Source: Planctomycetales bacterium | GTDB lineage: Bacteria; Planctomycetota; Planctomycetia; Pirellulales; Thermoguttaceae | NCBI GenBank assembly: GCA_007127495.1 | Contig: SKZG01000234.1 | Span: forward strand, 1 to 8,195 | Direction of reading: 5' to 3' | DNA: 8,195 nt | Shown here: positions 1 through 6,116 of the stretch, one piece after another | Layout of the letters: the number at the start of each line of letters is the position of its first letter | How positions within the stretch are numbered: the first letter of the stretch is position 1 | Notes under the pieces: generated by a model | Databases searched by the model: none | Told to the model about the DNA's origin: nothing | The model's input: only the letters and a program-made list of their open reading frames with translations | Made by a program: the position numbers and the translations under genes

Positions 1-1
1 C

Positions 2-1039
2 GAGCCCGGCTACTACCGGATCGCCGAGAACTTCTGGAACCTCTCCTATCACAGCTACACGTACAGCATCGGCGGGGTGGCCGGCGCGCGGGTTCCCAAC
101 AACGCGGAATGCTACACGGCCGAACCCGACCACCTGTTCGCCAAGGGCTTTTCCGAGGGCGGCCAGAACGAAACCTGCGCCACCTACAATCTGCTGAAGC
201 TCACCCGCGACCTGTTCGCCTACCACGCCCACGGCCGGTACATGGACTATTACGAGCAAGCGCTCTACAACCACATTCTGGCGTCGGTGGCGCCGGACAG
301 TGCGGGCAACACGTACCACGTTCCGCTGAATCCGGGCGCCCGGAAGCACTTCGGCAACCCCGACATGACCGGTTTCACCTGCTGCAACGGGACGGCGTTG
401 GACAGCAACACGAAGCTGCACGATTCCATCTACTTCCGCAGCCGCGACCACTCGGCGCTGTACGTGAACCTTTACGTCCCCTCGACGCTTACCTGGCAGG
501 AACACGATGTAACCGTGCGGCAGCGTACGCGGTATCCCTATGGGGATACCACCCGCCTGACCATCGAAGGCGCAGGCCGTTTCGCGCTGCATGTGCGCAT
601 TCCGGGCTGGGTGGACGGCGACGTTCGGGTAGCCGTCAATGGCGAAGAACAGCCCCTCGAAGCGGAGCCGGAAAGCTACCTGGCGTTGGACCGGAACTGG
701 GCGGACGGCGATACGGTCGAGTTGCGTTTTCCGTTCACGTTTCGCCTGGAGCGGGTGATGGATCGTCCCGATTTGGCCAGCCTCTTCTACGGGCCGGTGC
801 TGCTGGCCGTCGAGGAAGAGGCCGCCCTGCCCGACTGGCGCCGGGTAACCCTGGATGCGAAAGACCCCGGGGCGTCGATCGAGGGCGACCCCGGCACGTT
901 ACGCTTCCGCACGAACGGCCTGGATTTGAAGCCATTTTTCGAGTTCGGCACCGAACGGCATTCCGTGTATCTGAAAGTCGAGCCGGAGGCTGCCGGCGTG
1001 CGCCGGGGCAAGGAAGGCGCCGGCTCTTCCTGGCGATGA
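2..1039 (+). CDS. GH127/DUF1680 beta-L-arabinofuranosidase-like glycoside hydrolase, 5'-truncated by window edge
   Basis: About 345 C-terminal residues are visible, open from base 2 to a TGA stop. Family members usually have 600 or more residues, so roughly the first half lies outside the window. The known GH127 enzyme HypBA1 uses a glutamate acid/base and a zinc-bound cysteine nucleophile (ligands Glu, Cys, Cys, Cys). The matching pattern is here: a Glu at 122-124 (TAEPDHLF), the E-x-C pair of NETCATYN (170-178) exactly 16 residues later as in HypBA1, and the Cys-Cys of FTCCNGT (380-385). The beta-sandwich part follows, with the family signatures RIPGW (about 599-613), a W-x-x-GD-x-V segment and FYGPVLLA near 785-811. 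The C-terminus looks complete. The likely role is hydrolysis of arabinofuranosides from plant or algal glycans; GH146 is an alternative within DUF1680. Cell location cannot be judged without the N-terminus. No signs of decay are seen. Confidence 0.9.
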   Translation, partial: EPGYYRIAENFWNLSYHSYTYSIGGVAGARVPNNAECYTAEPDHLFAKGFSEGGQNETCATYNLLKLTRDLFAYHAHGRYMDYYEQALYNHILASVAPDSAGNTYHVPLNPGARKHFGNPDMTGFTCCNGTALDSNTKLHDSIYFRSRDHSALYVNLYVPSTLTWQEHDVTVRQRTRYPYGDTTRLTIEGAGRFALHVRIPGWVDGDVRVAVNGEEQPLEAEPESYLALDRNWADGDTVELRFPFTFRLERVMDRPDLASLFYGPVLLAVEEEAALPDWRRVTLDAKDPGASIEGDPGTLRFRTNGLDLKPFFEFGTERHSVYLKVEPEAAGVRRGKEGAGSSWR

Positions 1040-1044
1040 TCGAT

Positions 1045-1060
1045 GTGGTGCAGTCGCCAC
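1045..1060 (+). terminator. small hairpin just after the glycosidase stop, weak terminator candidate
   Basis: GTGGTG (1045-1050) pairs with CGCCAC (1055-1060) around a CAGT tetraloop, with one G-T wobble, five bases after the stop codon. No T-run follows, so it is not a classical intrinsic terminator. It may only be a 3'-end hairpin or a chance stem in GC-rich DNA. Confidence 0.25.
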
Positions 1061-1102
1061 CCCAAGCCCCAGCGAAGGCCGCATGCGAGCTGCCCCGGAT
1101 GA

Positions 1103-1131
1103 TTGACACGCCACGACATGATTGCTAGAAT
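1103..1131 (+). promoter_or_regulatory. sigma70-type promoter for the symporter gene
   Basis: A perfect -35 box TTGACA (1103-1108) is followed by exactly 17 bp and a -10 box TAGAAT (1126-1131, five of six consensus bases). The predicted transcription start is near 1138, giving a leader of about 65 nt before the ATG at 1204. It lies in the gap after the glycosidase stop and points at the symporter, so the transporter can be transcribed independently of the upstream gene. Confidence 0.75.
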
Positions 1132-1138
1132 TACGGCT

Positions 1139-1155
1139 TCGGGGCAACGCCCCGG
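1139..1155 (+). promoter_or_regulatory. 5'-leader hairpin at the predicted transcript start
   Basis: CGGGGC (1140-1145) pairs perfectly with GCCCCG (1149-1154) around AAC, and a T-G wobble can extend it. It begins within a few bases of the predicted start site near 1138, so the symporter mRNA would start with a stable stem. 5' stems of this kind can protect mRNA from 5'-end-dependent decay; that role is inferred. Confidence 0.4.
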
Positions 1156-1203
1156 TCCGTACCTGACTACCCCGAGAACAATTCTGCAAGGGACCCCAAG
1201 ACC

Positions 1204-2976
1204 ATGGACCTGAATTGGATCGACGTCACCTCGTTTCTCGTGTTCCTCGCCGTCGTGGTGGCGGTTTCGCTGTACGCCTCGCGCCGCGAACAGACCGGCG
1301 AGGACTACTTCCTGGCCGGACGGAAGCTCACCTGGTGGCTCATCGGCTTCTCGCTGATCGCGTCGAACATTTCGACCGAGCACTTCGTGGGCATGGCCGG
1401 TACGGCCTTCGGCCGCGTGGGCCTGGCCATTGCCAGCTACGAATGGATGTCGGCAATCACACTTGTCATCGTGGCCTGGTGGCTGCTGCCGAAGTTCCTC
1501 AAGGTGGGTATCTACACGATGCCCGAGTTTCTCGAATACCGCTTCGATGCCACCACCCGCTCCATCATGGCCCTGTACCTGATGGCGGCGTATATCGTCG
1601 TGTTCCTGGCCACGGTGCTTTACAGCGGGGCGCAGGGGCTCAACGGCGTGTTCGGGTTTCCCGACTACCTCGCCGGCCGGTTCGACCTCGAACCCGAGGC
1701 CGCCATGCACTGGGCCACCATCGCCGGAATCTGGTTCATCGGCATTGTCGCCGGAGCGTACACCGTCTACGGCGGACTGAAGGCGGTAGTCTGGTCCGAC
1801 CTACTGCAGGGCGCCGCCCTGCTGTTCGGCGGTGGGCTGGTATTGTACTTCGGGCTGCGGCTGACCGGTGGCGGCTCGCTGCTCGAAGGGGGCGGGGTGG
1901 CCGGCGGGAGCGCGCTCGAAGGCTGGGCGACTTTCACGCGGGACAACGAGGCCCGCCTCCACACCGTGCTCCCCTGGAACGACCCCGCCGTCCCTTGGCT
2001 CGCCGTGTTCTTCGGCGGCCTGTGGATTCCCAACCTCTTCTATTGGGGCCTGAACCAGTTCATCACCCAGCGCACACTTGGGGCCAAGTCGCTGGCCGAG
2101 GGGCAGAAGGGCATCTTCCTCGCCTGCCTGTTCAAACTGGCCATCCCCTTCATCATCGTCATGCCCGGCATCATGGCCTTCGATCTGTTCGGTGACAGCA
2201 TCCTGGCCCAGACCGCCGGCGACCTGGACCGCGGGGGCGAGATCGCCTACCCGTACATGATCCGCCAGGTCATGCCTCCGTACCTGCGCGGCATCATGCT
2301 GGCCGCCCTGGCCGGCGCGGTCATGAGTTCGTTCAACTCGGGGCTGAACTCGGCGGCGACCATCTTCACCGTCGACCTCTACGGCAAGCACTTCGACCCC
2401 GCCGCCGCACCGCGGCGCCAAGTGCTCGTCGGCCGCGTGGTCACCGGCGTCATCGTGGTGCTCGCTTGCCTGTGGGCGCCGGTCATCAGCCGGTTCGAGG
2501 GCGTGTTCCACTACATCCAAGAGATTTGGGGGTTCATTACGCCGGGTATCGTGGCCGCGTTTCTGGTCGGGCTGATCTTCCGCCGCACCCCGCCGATAGC
2601 CGCCAAGGCCGCCCTGCTGCTCAGCCCCGTGCTCTATGCGCTCAGCCGCATTCCCGGCTGGGTCCTCCGCGCGCATTATGAGTGGAGCGAAACGGCCGAA
2701 GGCGGTTGGCAGGTCGTCCACGCCACCACCGGCCAGGCCGCCGACCGGTTCACCGCCCTGATGTTCGGCTACAGCACCATGGCCTTCCTGCACCACATGG
2801 GCATTATCTTCCTGATCCTGGTGGCGCTGATGCTCGTGGCGACTCGGCTCCGTCCGCTACGAACGCCGGTCACCTACCCGCAATCGAACATCGACACGAC
2901 CGGCCATCCCCTGGCATACGTCTACGGCCTGGCCATTATCGCCATGACGATTGTTCTCTACATCATATTCTGGTAG
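1204..2976 (+). CDS. SGLT-type sodium:solute (sugar) symporter, SSS/SLC5 family
   Basis: A 590-residue polytopic inner-membrane protein, predicted to couple Na+ entry to sugar uptake. It closely resembles the Vibrio galactose transporter vSGLT: GLAIASYEWMSAIT (73-86), GGLWIPNLFYWGLNQ (271-285), the AKSLAEGQKG stretch (294-303) and NSAATIFTVDLY (382-393) are near-copies. Sugar-site residues of vSGLT map to Glu80, Ser83, Asn277, Lys311 and Gln439, and the gate Tyr-Trp to 280-281. The Na+-site serine pair is Ser375-Ser376. vSGLT Gln69 is His60 here, the residue found in human SGLT1. A polar loop of about 25 residues (490-515) and an end right after the helix matching vSGLT TM13 are unusual. The ATG start is supported by AAGGGA at 1188-1193 and by the N-terminal helix at about 5-25. 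Its own promoter precedes it. Substrate is inferred to be a hexose or pentose pyranose, perhaps linked to the upstream glycosidase. Confidence 0.93.
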   Translation: MDLNWIDVTSFLVFLAVVVAVSLYASRREQTGEDYFLAGRKLTWWLIGFSLIASNISTEHFVGMAGTAFGRVGLAIASYEWMSAITLVIVAWWLLPKFLKVGIYTMPEFLEYRFDATTRSIMALYLMAAYIVVFLATVLYSGAQGLNGVFGFPDYLAGRFDLEPEAAMHWATIAGIWFIGIVAGAYTVYGGLKAVVWSDLLQGAALLFGGGLVLYFGLRLTGGGSLLEGGGVAGGSALEGWATFTRDNEARLHTVLPWNDPAVPWLAVFFGGLWIPNLFYWGLNQFITQRTLGAKSLAEGQKGIFLACLFKLAIPFIIVMPGIMAFDLFGDSILAQTAGDLDRGGEIAYPYMIRQVMPPYLRGIMLAALAGAVMSSFNSGLNSAATIFTVDLYGKHFDPAAAPRRQVLVGRVVTGVIVVLACLWAPVISRFEGVFHYIQEIWGFITPGIVAAFLVGLIFRRTPPIAAKAALLLSPVLYALSRIPGWVLRAHYEWSETAEGGWQVVHATTGQAADRFTALMFGYSTMAFLHHMGIIFLILVALMLVATRLRPLRTPVTYPQSNIDTTGHPLAYVYGLAIIAMTIVLYIIFW

Positions 2977-2986
2977 GGGCTTGCGC

Positions 2987-3083
2987 CGAGAGGGGGGATA
3001 GGCTTGCAGCCCTGCCCTTTTCGCAACTTACCTGGAAGCCTATACCGCGCAATGCGTTTTCTGGGCAAGGCCCCCCCCTCTTG
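2987..3083 (+). repeat. nested inverted repeats after the symporter gene, possible structured 3' UTR or terminator
   Basis: An outer 11-bp stem pairs CGAGAGGGGGG (2987-2997) with CCCCCCTCTTG (3073-3083), with one G-T wobble. Directly abutting it on the left side, ATAGGCTT (2998-3005) pairs perfectly with AAGCCTAT (3036-3043). The 5' arms therefore form one unbroken 19-base paired run. The remaining 3044-3072 holds only a weak CGC-AAT-GCG stem. No T-run follows, so an intrinsic terminator is not proven. The right outer arm overlaps the -35 candidate of the next gene. Confidence 0.5.
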
Positions 3084-3115
3084 TCACGGGGCCGGGGCGC
3101 TGGTACGCTTGCGTA
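3081..3115 (+). promoter_or_regulatory. candidate promoter with overlapping palindrome, upstream of the secreted protein gene
   Basis: TTGTCA (3081-3086, five of six) is followed by 17 bp and TACGCT (3104-3109), preceded by TGG, an extended -10 arrangement. The -10 matches consensus at only three positions, although these are the most conserved ones. TACGC-TT-GCGTA (3104-3115) is an interrupted palindrome lying over the -10 and could be an operator. Both are guesses from sequence alone. Confidence 0.4.
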
Positions 3116-3163
3116 TCGTGGCGTAGGTAACCTGTCATCCGTTGGGCAAGAGGAGACTGATCC

Positions 3164-5368
3164 ATGCAGTGCCGTGATGTATTCCCGAGCAGGTTCATTC
3201 AGTGGACCTTTGTTGCAGTGTGCCTGGCGGTTGGCGCCCGAAGCGGGGCGGCCGCGGCGGCCGATCCTTTCGCGGGGCTGGAGACGGCGGCACGGATGGT
3301 TCCTGCCGATGCCGCCTTCTACAGCTCGATGATGCGCAATCGCGAGCAGGTTGAGTCGCTCCTCGGAAGTAACGCCTGGGCCAGGCTGAAAGCCATGCCC
3401 TACGTGCAGATGGGCTTGGCGCTTTACAACCTACAGGCGTTGGACTCCGAAAGCATACCGGGCCGGATCAACGCCGCTTTGAGAGACCCCGAACAGCGGA
3501 AGCTCATCGACTTGGCTGCTGAGCTGGTTTCCGACGAGGTGTTCGTCTACGGCGATGAAAGCCTGGTCGGAAGTATCGCGCTGGTTCAGCAGGTGGCCAG
3601 CGCCATGCGGTACGGGCCCATGGTTTTGCAGCTTAGCGGCGCAGCGGAGCCGTTTGACGAGAACGAGCTACAAGCCATGCTCCTGCTGGCAGTCCTAGCT
3701 GAAAACATCGATCTGATCCGCGTGCCGGAACTCGTGGTGGGATTCAAGATCAAAAACACCGAGTACGCCGTGGCGCAAAGGGACCGACTGGAAACGCTCC
3801 TGCGCGAGGCGACCCGCGATCGGCCGCAGGCCGTGCAGAACGTCGAAATCGGCCGCAAGGAAGTGGCGGGCACCGAGTATTTGACGCTCACGGCGCCCCT
3901 GCGCGACTTACCCTGGGACGAGTTGCCGATGGAGCGTTTCGAGCAGCTTGAGACGGAGCGAGGCGAGGCACGGAAGGTCCTCGACGCGGTCAAGTCGCTC
4001 GAAGTGGTCGTGGCCCTGGGAGTTCGGGGCGAGTACGTACTGCTTTCGATCGGGCCGTCCACCGACGTGCTAGCCCGGCTCGGCGAAGGCCCGTCGCTGC
4101 TCGTGCGCGATGAACTGAAATCCTTGTCGCAATTCGCCGACCGGCGGATCACGTCGATCAGCTATCTTAGCGCCGCCATGGCCAGGGCCCTTGGCGACGT
4201 CGCCCAGCAGATCGACGATACCCTGGAAGCGGTCGAACAGCTCCTTCCGCTTGCGGGACTCGACTCGGTGCAAGAGCAGGAAATTCGCCAAGATGCCCGA
4301 GCGATGGCCGAGGAAATGAAGCGCTTCGTGCCGGAGCCGGGCGCCATGGCATCCGTTAGTTTTCTGACCGATCGGGGGATCGAGTCGTATCAGCACCAAT
4401 GGACGGTGCGAGTTGATTTGGACGGCACGAAGCCGCTGGGGCTGCTTGGGCACATAGGCGGAAGCCCTGTGTTCGCCATAGCCGTTCGAGAAACAAGTTC
4501 CGCGCAACAGTACGCGTTCCTGGCCAAGTGGGCGGCGCGGGCATTCGACCACGCTGAGAGGCTGGCTGTGCCCAGAATGCCGGAAGACGAGCGAGAGAAG
4601 CTCCAGCAGGCGTTCGATATGGCACGCCCGTTGTTCCGGCGGGCCGACGTTGCCACGCGGGACATGTTGCTGCCAGCCCTGGCGGACGGCCAGCTCGCCC
4701 TGGTCATCGACCGCCGCCTTCATAGCGATCGGTTCCTCGAGGTGCTTCCGGCCACTCGCACTCCGTTGCCCATGCTGGAGCCTGCCCTGGTGGTGGGCGT
4801 CAGCGATGCCGACCTGTTGTGCAAGTCCATGCGGGAATATATGGCCGTTGCGCGGGGCTTGCTGGACGGCCTGCGGACGATCGAGGGTGTCGACATCCCG
4901 GCCGAGGTCCACATTCCCGATCCGCGCATCGAGCCCCACCCAGGGGCGAAGTTGTACAGCTATGCCTTGCCGGTGGAGTGGGGGCTCGACAAGCAAATCG
5001 TCCCCAACGCCGGCCTGGGTGCGGGGGTGGCCGCCCTATCGCTCTCGCACGACCACACGCTGCGCCTGCTCCGGCAGCAGCCGCTCACCAGCGGCGGCGT
5101 TTTGGCTGACGCAGCTCGGCCGCGGGCCATGACCGTCGTATTTGACGTCGCCGGGCTCGTCGAGGCCGTGAAGCCGTGGATCGGTCTTGCCTTCGACCAC
5201 GCAGCCGCCGACCAACCCGCCGGCGGCGAGGTGGCCGCCGTCCGGCAGCAGGTCGACACGTTCCTCGAAGTACTCCAGACGCTGCGCACGTTTACCAGCG
5301 AGTCGTATTTCGAAGACGGAGTGCTCGTTACGCACGGCATGGTCGAGATCGAGGACGTCGGACCATAG
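3164..5368 (+). CDS. secreted protein of unknown function with two homologous halves
   Basis: A 734-residue protein I do not recognise. A Sec signal peptide is visible: basic n-region, hydrophobic core at about 11-24, and an AAA/D cleavage site near residue 33, so it should be exported. After that it is soluble, with no further membrane segment. The mature protein looks like a tandem duplication. Corresponding elements run in the same order in both halves: PELVVG (188-193) and PALVVG (540-545); EYLTLTAPL (238-246) and KLYSYALPV (596-604); a beta-rich stretch near 281-305 and near 618-640; ITSISYLSAAMARAL (329-343) and AMTVVFDVAGLVEAV (655-669). The opening VPADAAFYSSM (46-56) is of a type I associate with large planctomycete secreted proteins; it also loosely recalls DUF3352, but I cannot assign it. 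No catalytic motif is apparent. The ATG is fixed by AAGAGGAG at 3148-3155, eight bases upstream. It is probably transcribed from its own promoter. Confidence 0.85.
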   Translation: MQCRDVFPSRFIQWTFVAVCLAVGARSGAAAAADPFAGLETAARMVPADAAFYSSMMRNREQVESLLGSNAWARLKAMPYVQMGLALYNLQALDSESIPGRINAALRDPEQRKLIDLAAELVSDEVFVYGDESLVGSIALVQQVASAMRYGPMVLQLSGAAEPFDENELQAMLLLAVLAENIDLIRVPELVVGFKIKNTEYAVAQRDRLETLLREATRDRPQAVQNVEIGRKEVAGTEYLTLTAPLRDLPWDELPMERFEQLETERGEARKVLDAVKSLEVVVALGVRGEYVLLSIGPSTDVLARLGEGPSLLVRDELKSLSQFADRRITSISYLSAAMARALGDVAQQIDDTLEAVEQLLPLAGLDSVQEQEIRQDARAMAEEMKRFVPEPGAMASVSFLTDRGIESYQHQWTVRVDLDGTKPLGLLGHIGGSPVFAIAVRETSSAQQYAFLAKWAARAFDHAERLAVPRMPEDEREKLQQAFDMARPLFRRADVATRDMLLPALADGQLALVIDRRLHSDRFLEVLPATRTPLPMLEPALVVGVSDADLLCKSMREYMAVARGLLDGLRTIEGVDIPAEVHIPDPRIEPHPGAKLYSYALPVEWGLDKQIVPNAGLGAGVAALSLSHDHTLRLLRQQPLTSGGVLADAARPRAMTVVFDVAGLVEAVKPWIGLAFDHAAADQPAGGEVAAVRQQVDTFLEVLQTLRTFTSESYFEDGVLVTHGMVEIEDVGP

Positions 5369-5403
5369 CCCTTTGCCAGTGAATGCCTTTATTGGCCGAA
5401 GGG
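5369..5403 (+). terminator. hairpin directly after the stop codon, in the convergent gap
   Basis: CCCTTT (5369-5374) pairs with GAAGGG (5398-5403), with one T-G pair, and GCCAGT (5375-5380) pairs with ATTGGC (5391-5396), with one wobble. This gives 12 pairs with a single bulged C at 5397 and a 10-base loop. It begins at the first base after the TAG. There is no T-run on either strand, so classical intrinsic termination is not shown, but position and stability suit transcript-end formation. Confidence 0.45.
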
Positions 5404-5407
5404 GATG

Positions 5408-5466
5408 GTCGCCGGTGACGGTTTGCGATTTCGCATTGGTCAGCGGTTGTTTCCGCCACCGGCGAC
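5408..5466 (-). terminator. branched fold at the 3' end of the minus-strand operon
   Basis: A perfect 10-bp inverted repeat, GTCGCCGGTG (5408-5417) and CACCGGCGAC (5457-5466), encloses two smaller hairpins: TGCGA-TT-TCGCA (5424-5435) and GCGG-TTGTTT-CCGC (5443-5456). In the minus-strand mRNA this would be a three-way junction with the UGA stop codon (5440-5442) lying in the linker between the two hairpins. It overlaps the last eight sense codons of the minus-strand gene. The role as terminator or 3'-end stabiliser is inferred. Confidence 0.4.
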
Positions 5467-6111
5467 ATACAGTTCGCCTTCGCCCACTTCGATGCGATCG
5501 ACTCGCAGGGTGCGGCCCTCGTCATCGAGCATTGCGGGAATGGTTATCAGAGCCACCGGGTCGCCGTCGGCCTGGCGCCAGGTGACCTGCAACTCCAGGT
5601 CGCGCGCGGCTTTGCCAACGTATTCCACGATCGTTCCCATGGGGAACGGGAGCAGGCCGGCGCGCGCCTTGCGGAAACGGAGCCCGAGGACGTTCGGTTC
5701 GTCCAGGTACGGCTCAACCGTCAGGGTGAACACGATTTCCGTCGCTCCGCGGCGTACGCGGCAGAACAGCGAAATACCCCGCGCCCCGATCGCCACACGG
5801 GGGTCGCTCATATCGTCGGGCATCGCATCCGCGTGGTTTTCGGCCAAGTCGACCGCCAGCCAGCCATTGATTTGCGTCTCGGTGAACCATGCCTCCCAGT
5901 CGCGCTGTTGACGGATGTCGCTGGCCAGGGCCGTGGCCTGTCGAAGCAACTCGTCGCTTGCCTGTCGCATTGCCTTGGGCTCGGTTTCAACGACGGCATG
6001 GTATTCGGCGGGCACGGCCACCAGCGCCTGGTAGGCGCCGAACAGCGCCAGCGCCATCGTGGCCAGCGCGGCAAGGAGGAGGTACGCGATAAGGCGGATT
6101 CGTTTTCGCAC
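5440..6111 (-). CDS. small membrane-anchored protein of unknown function
   Basis: A 223-residue protein starting at GTG. The N-terminus MRKRIR followed by a hydrophobic stretch at about 7-32 indicates a single membrane anchor (or uncleaved signal) with the rest outside the cytoplasmic membrane. Residues 45-72 are helical and charged. A segment FTETQINGWL (76-85) and a later VEPYLDEPNVLGLRFRKARAG (132-152) loosely recall the Bacillus YpmS/DUF2140 type of membrane-anchored beta-rich protein; this is a weak, untested resemblance. No catalytic motif is seen. It begins 5 bp after the tyrS stop and has no Shine-Dalgarno sequence, so translation is probably coupled to tyrS. The GTG start is preferred because it keeps the basic residues and the whole anchor. 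It ends convergently 71 bp from the plus-strand secreted protein gene. Confidence 0.8.
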   Translation of the reverse strand: MRKRIRLIAYLLLAALATMALALFGAYQALVAVPAEYHAVVETEPKAMRQASDELLRQATALASDIRQQRDWEAWFTETQINGWLAVDLAENHADAMPDDMSDPRVAIGARGISLFCRVRRGATEIVFTLTVEPYLDEPNVLGLRFRKARAGLLPFPMGTIVEYVGKAARDLELQVTWRQADGDPVALITIPAMLDDEGRTLRVDRIEVGEGELYVAGGGNNR

Positions 6112-6116
6112 GGTGG

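Noticed and set aside
787..1710. Long minus-strand open frame of 307 codons
   Set aside because: It runs opposite to the glycosidase and symporter genes, has no family motifs and a biased composition typical of antisense frames in GC-rich DNA.
1801..2796. Minus-strand open frame of 331 codons inside the symporter gene
   Set aside because: The translation is rich in His, Gln, Glu and Gly with no recognisable domain, while the sense strand encodes an unmistakable symporter.
3062..3150. Direct repeat TGGGCAAG at 3062-3069 and 3143-3150
   Set aside because: Only 8 bp, and the second copy is explained by the ribosome binding site region; chance is likely.
4070..4996. Minus-strand open frame of 308 codons inside the secreted-protein gene
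   Set aside because: Antisense shadow; the plus frame has a ribosome binding site, signal peptide and internal homology.
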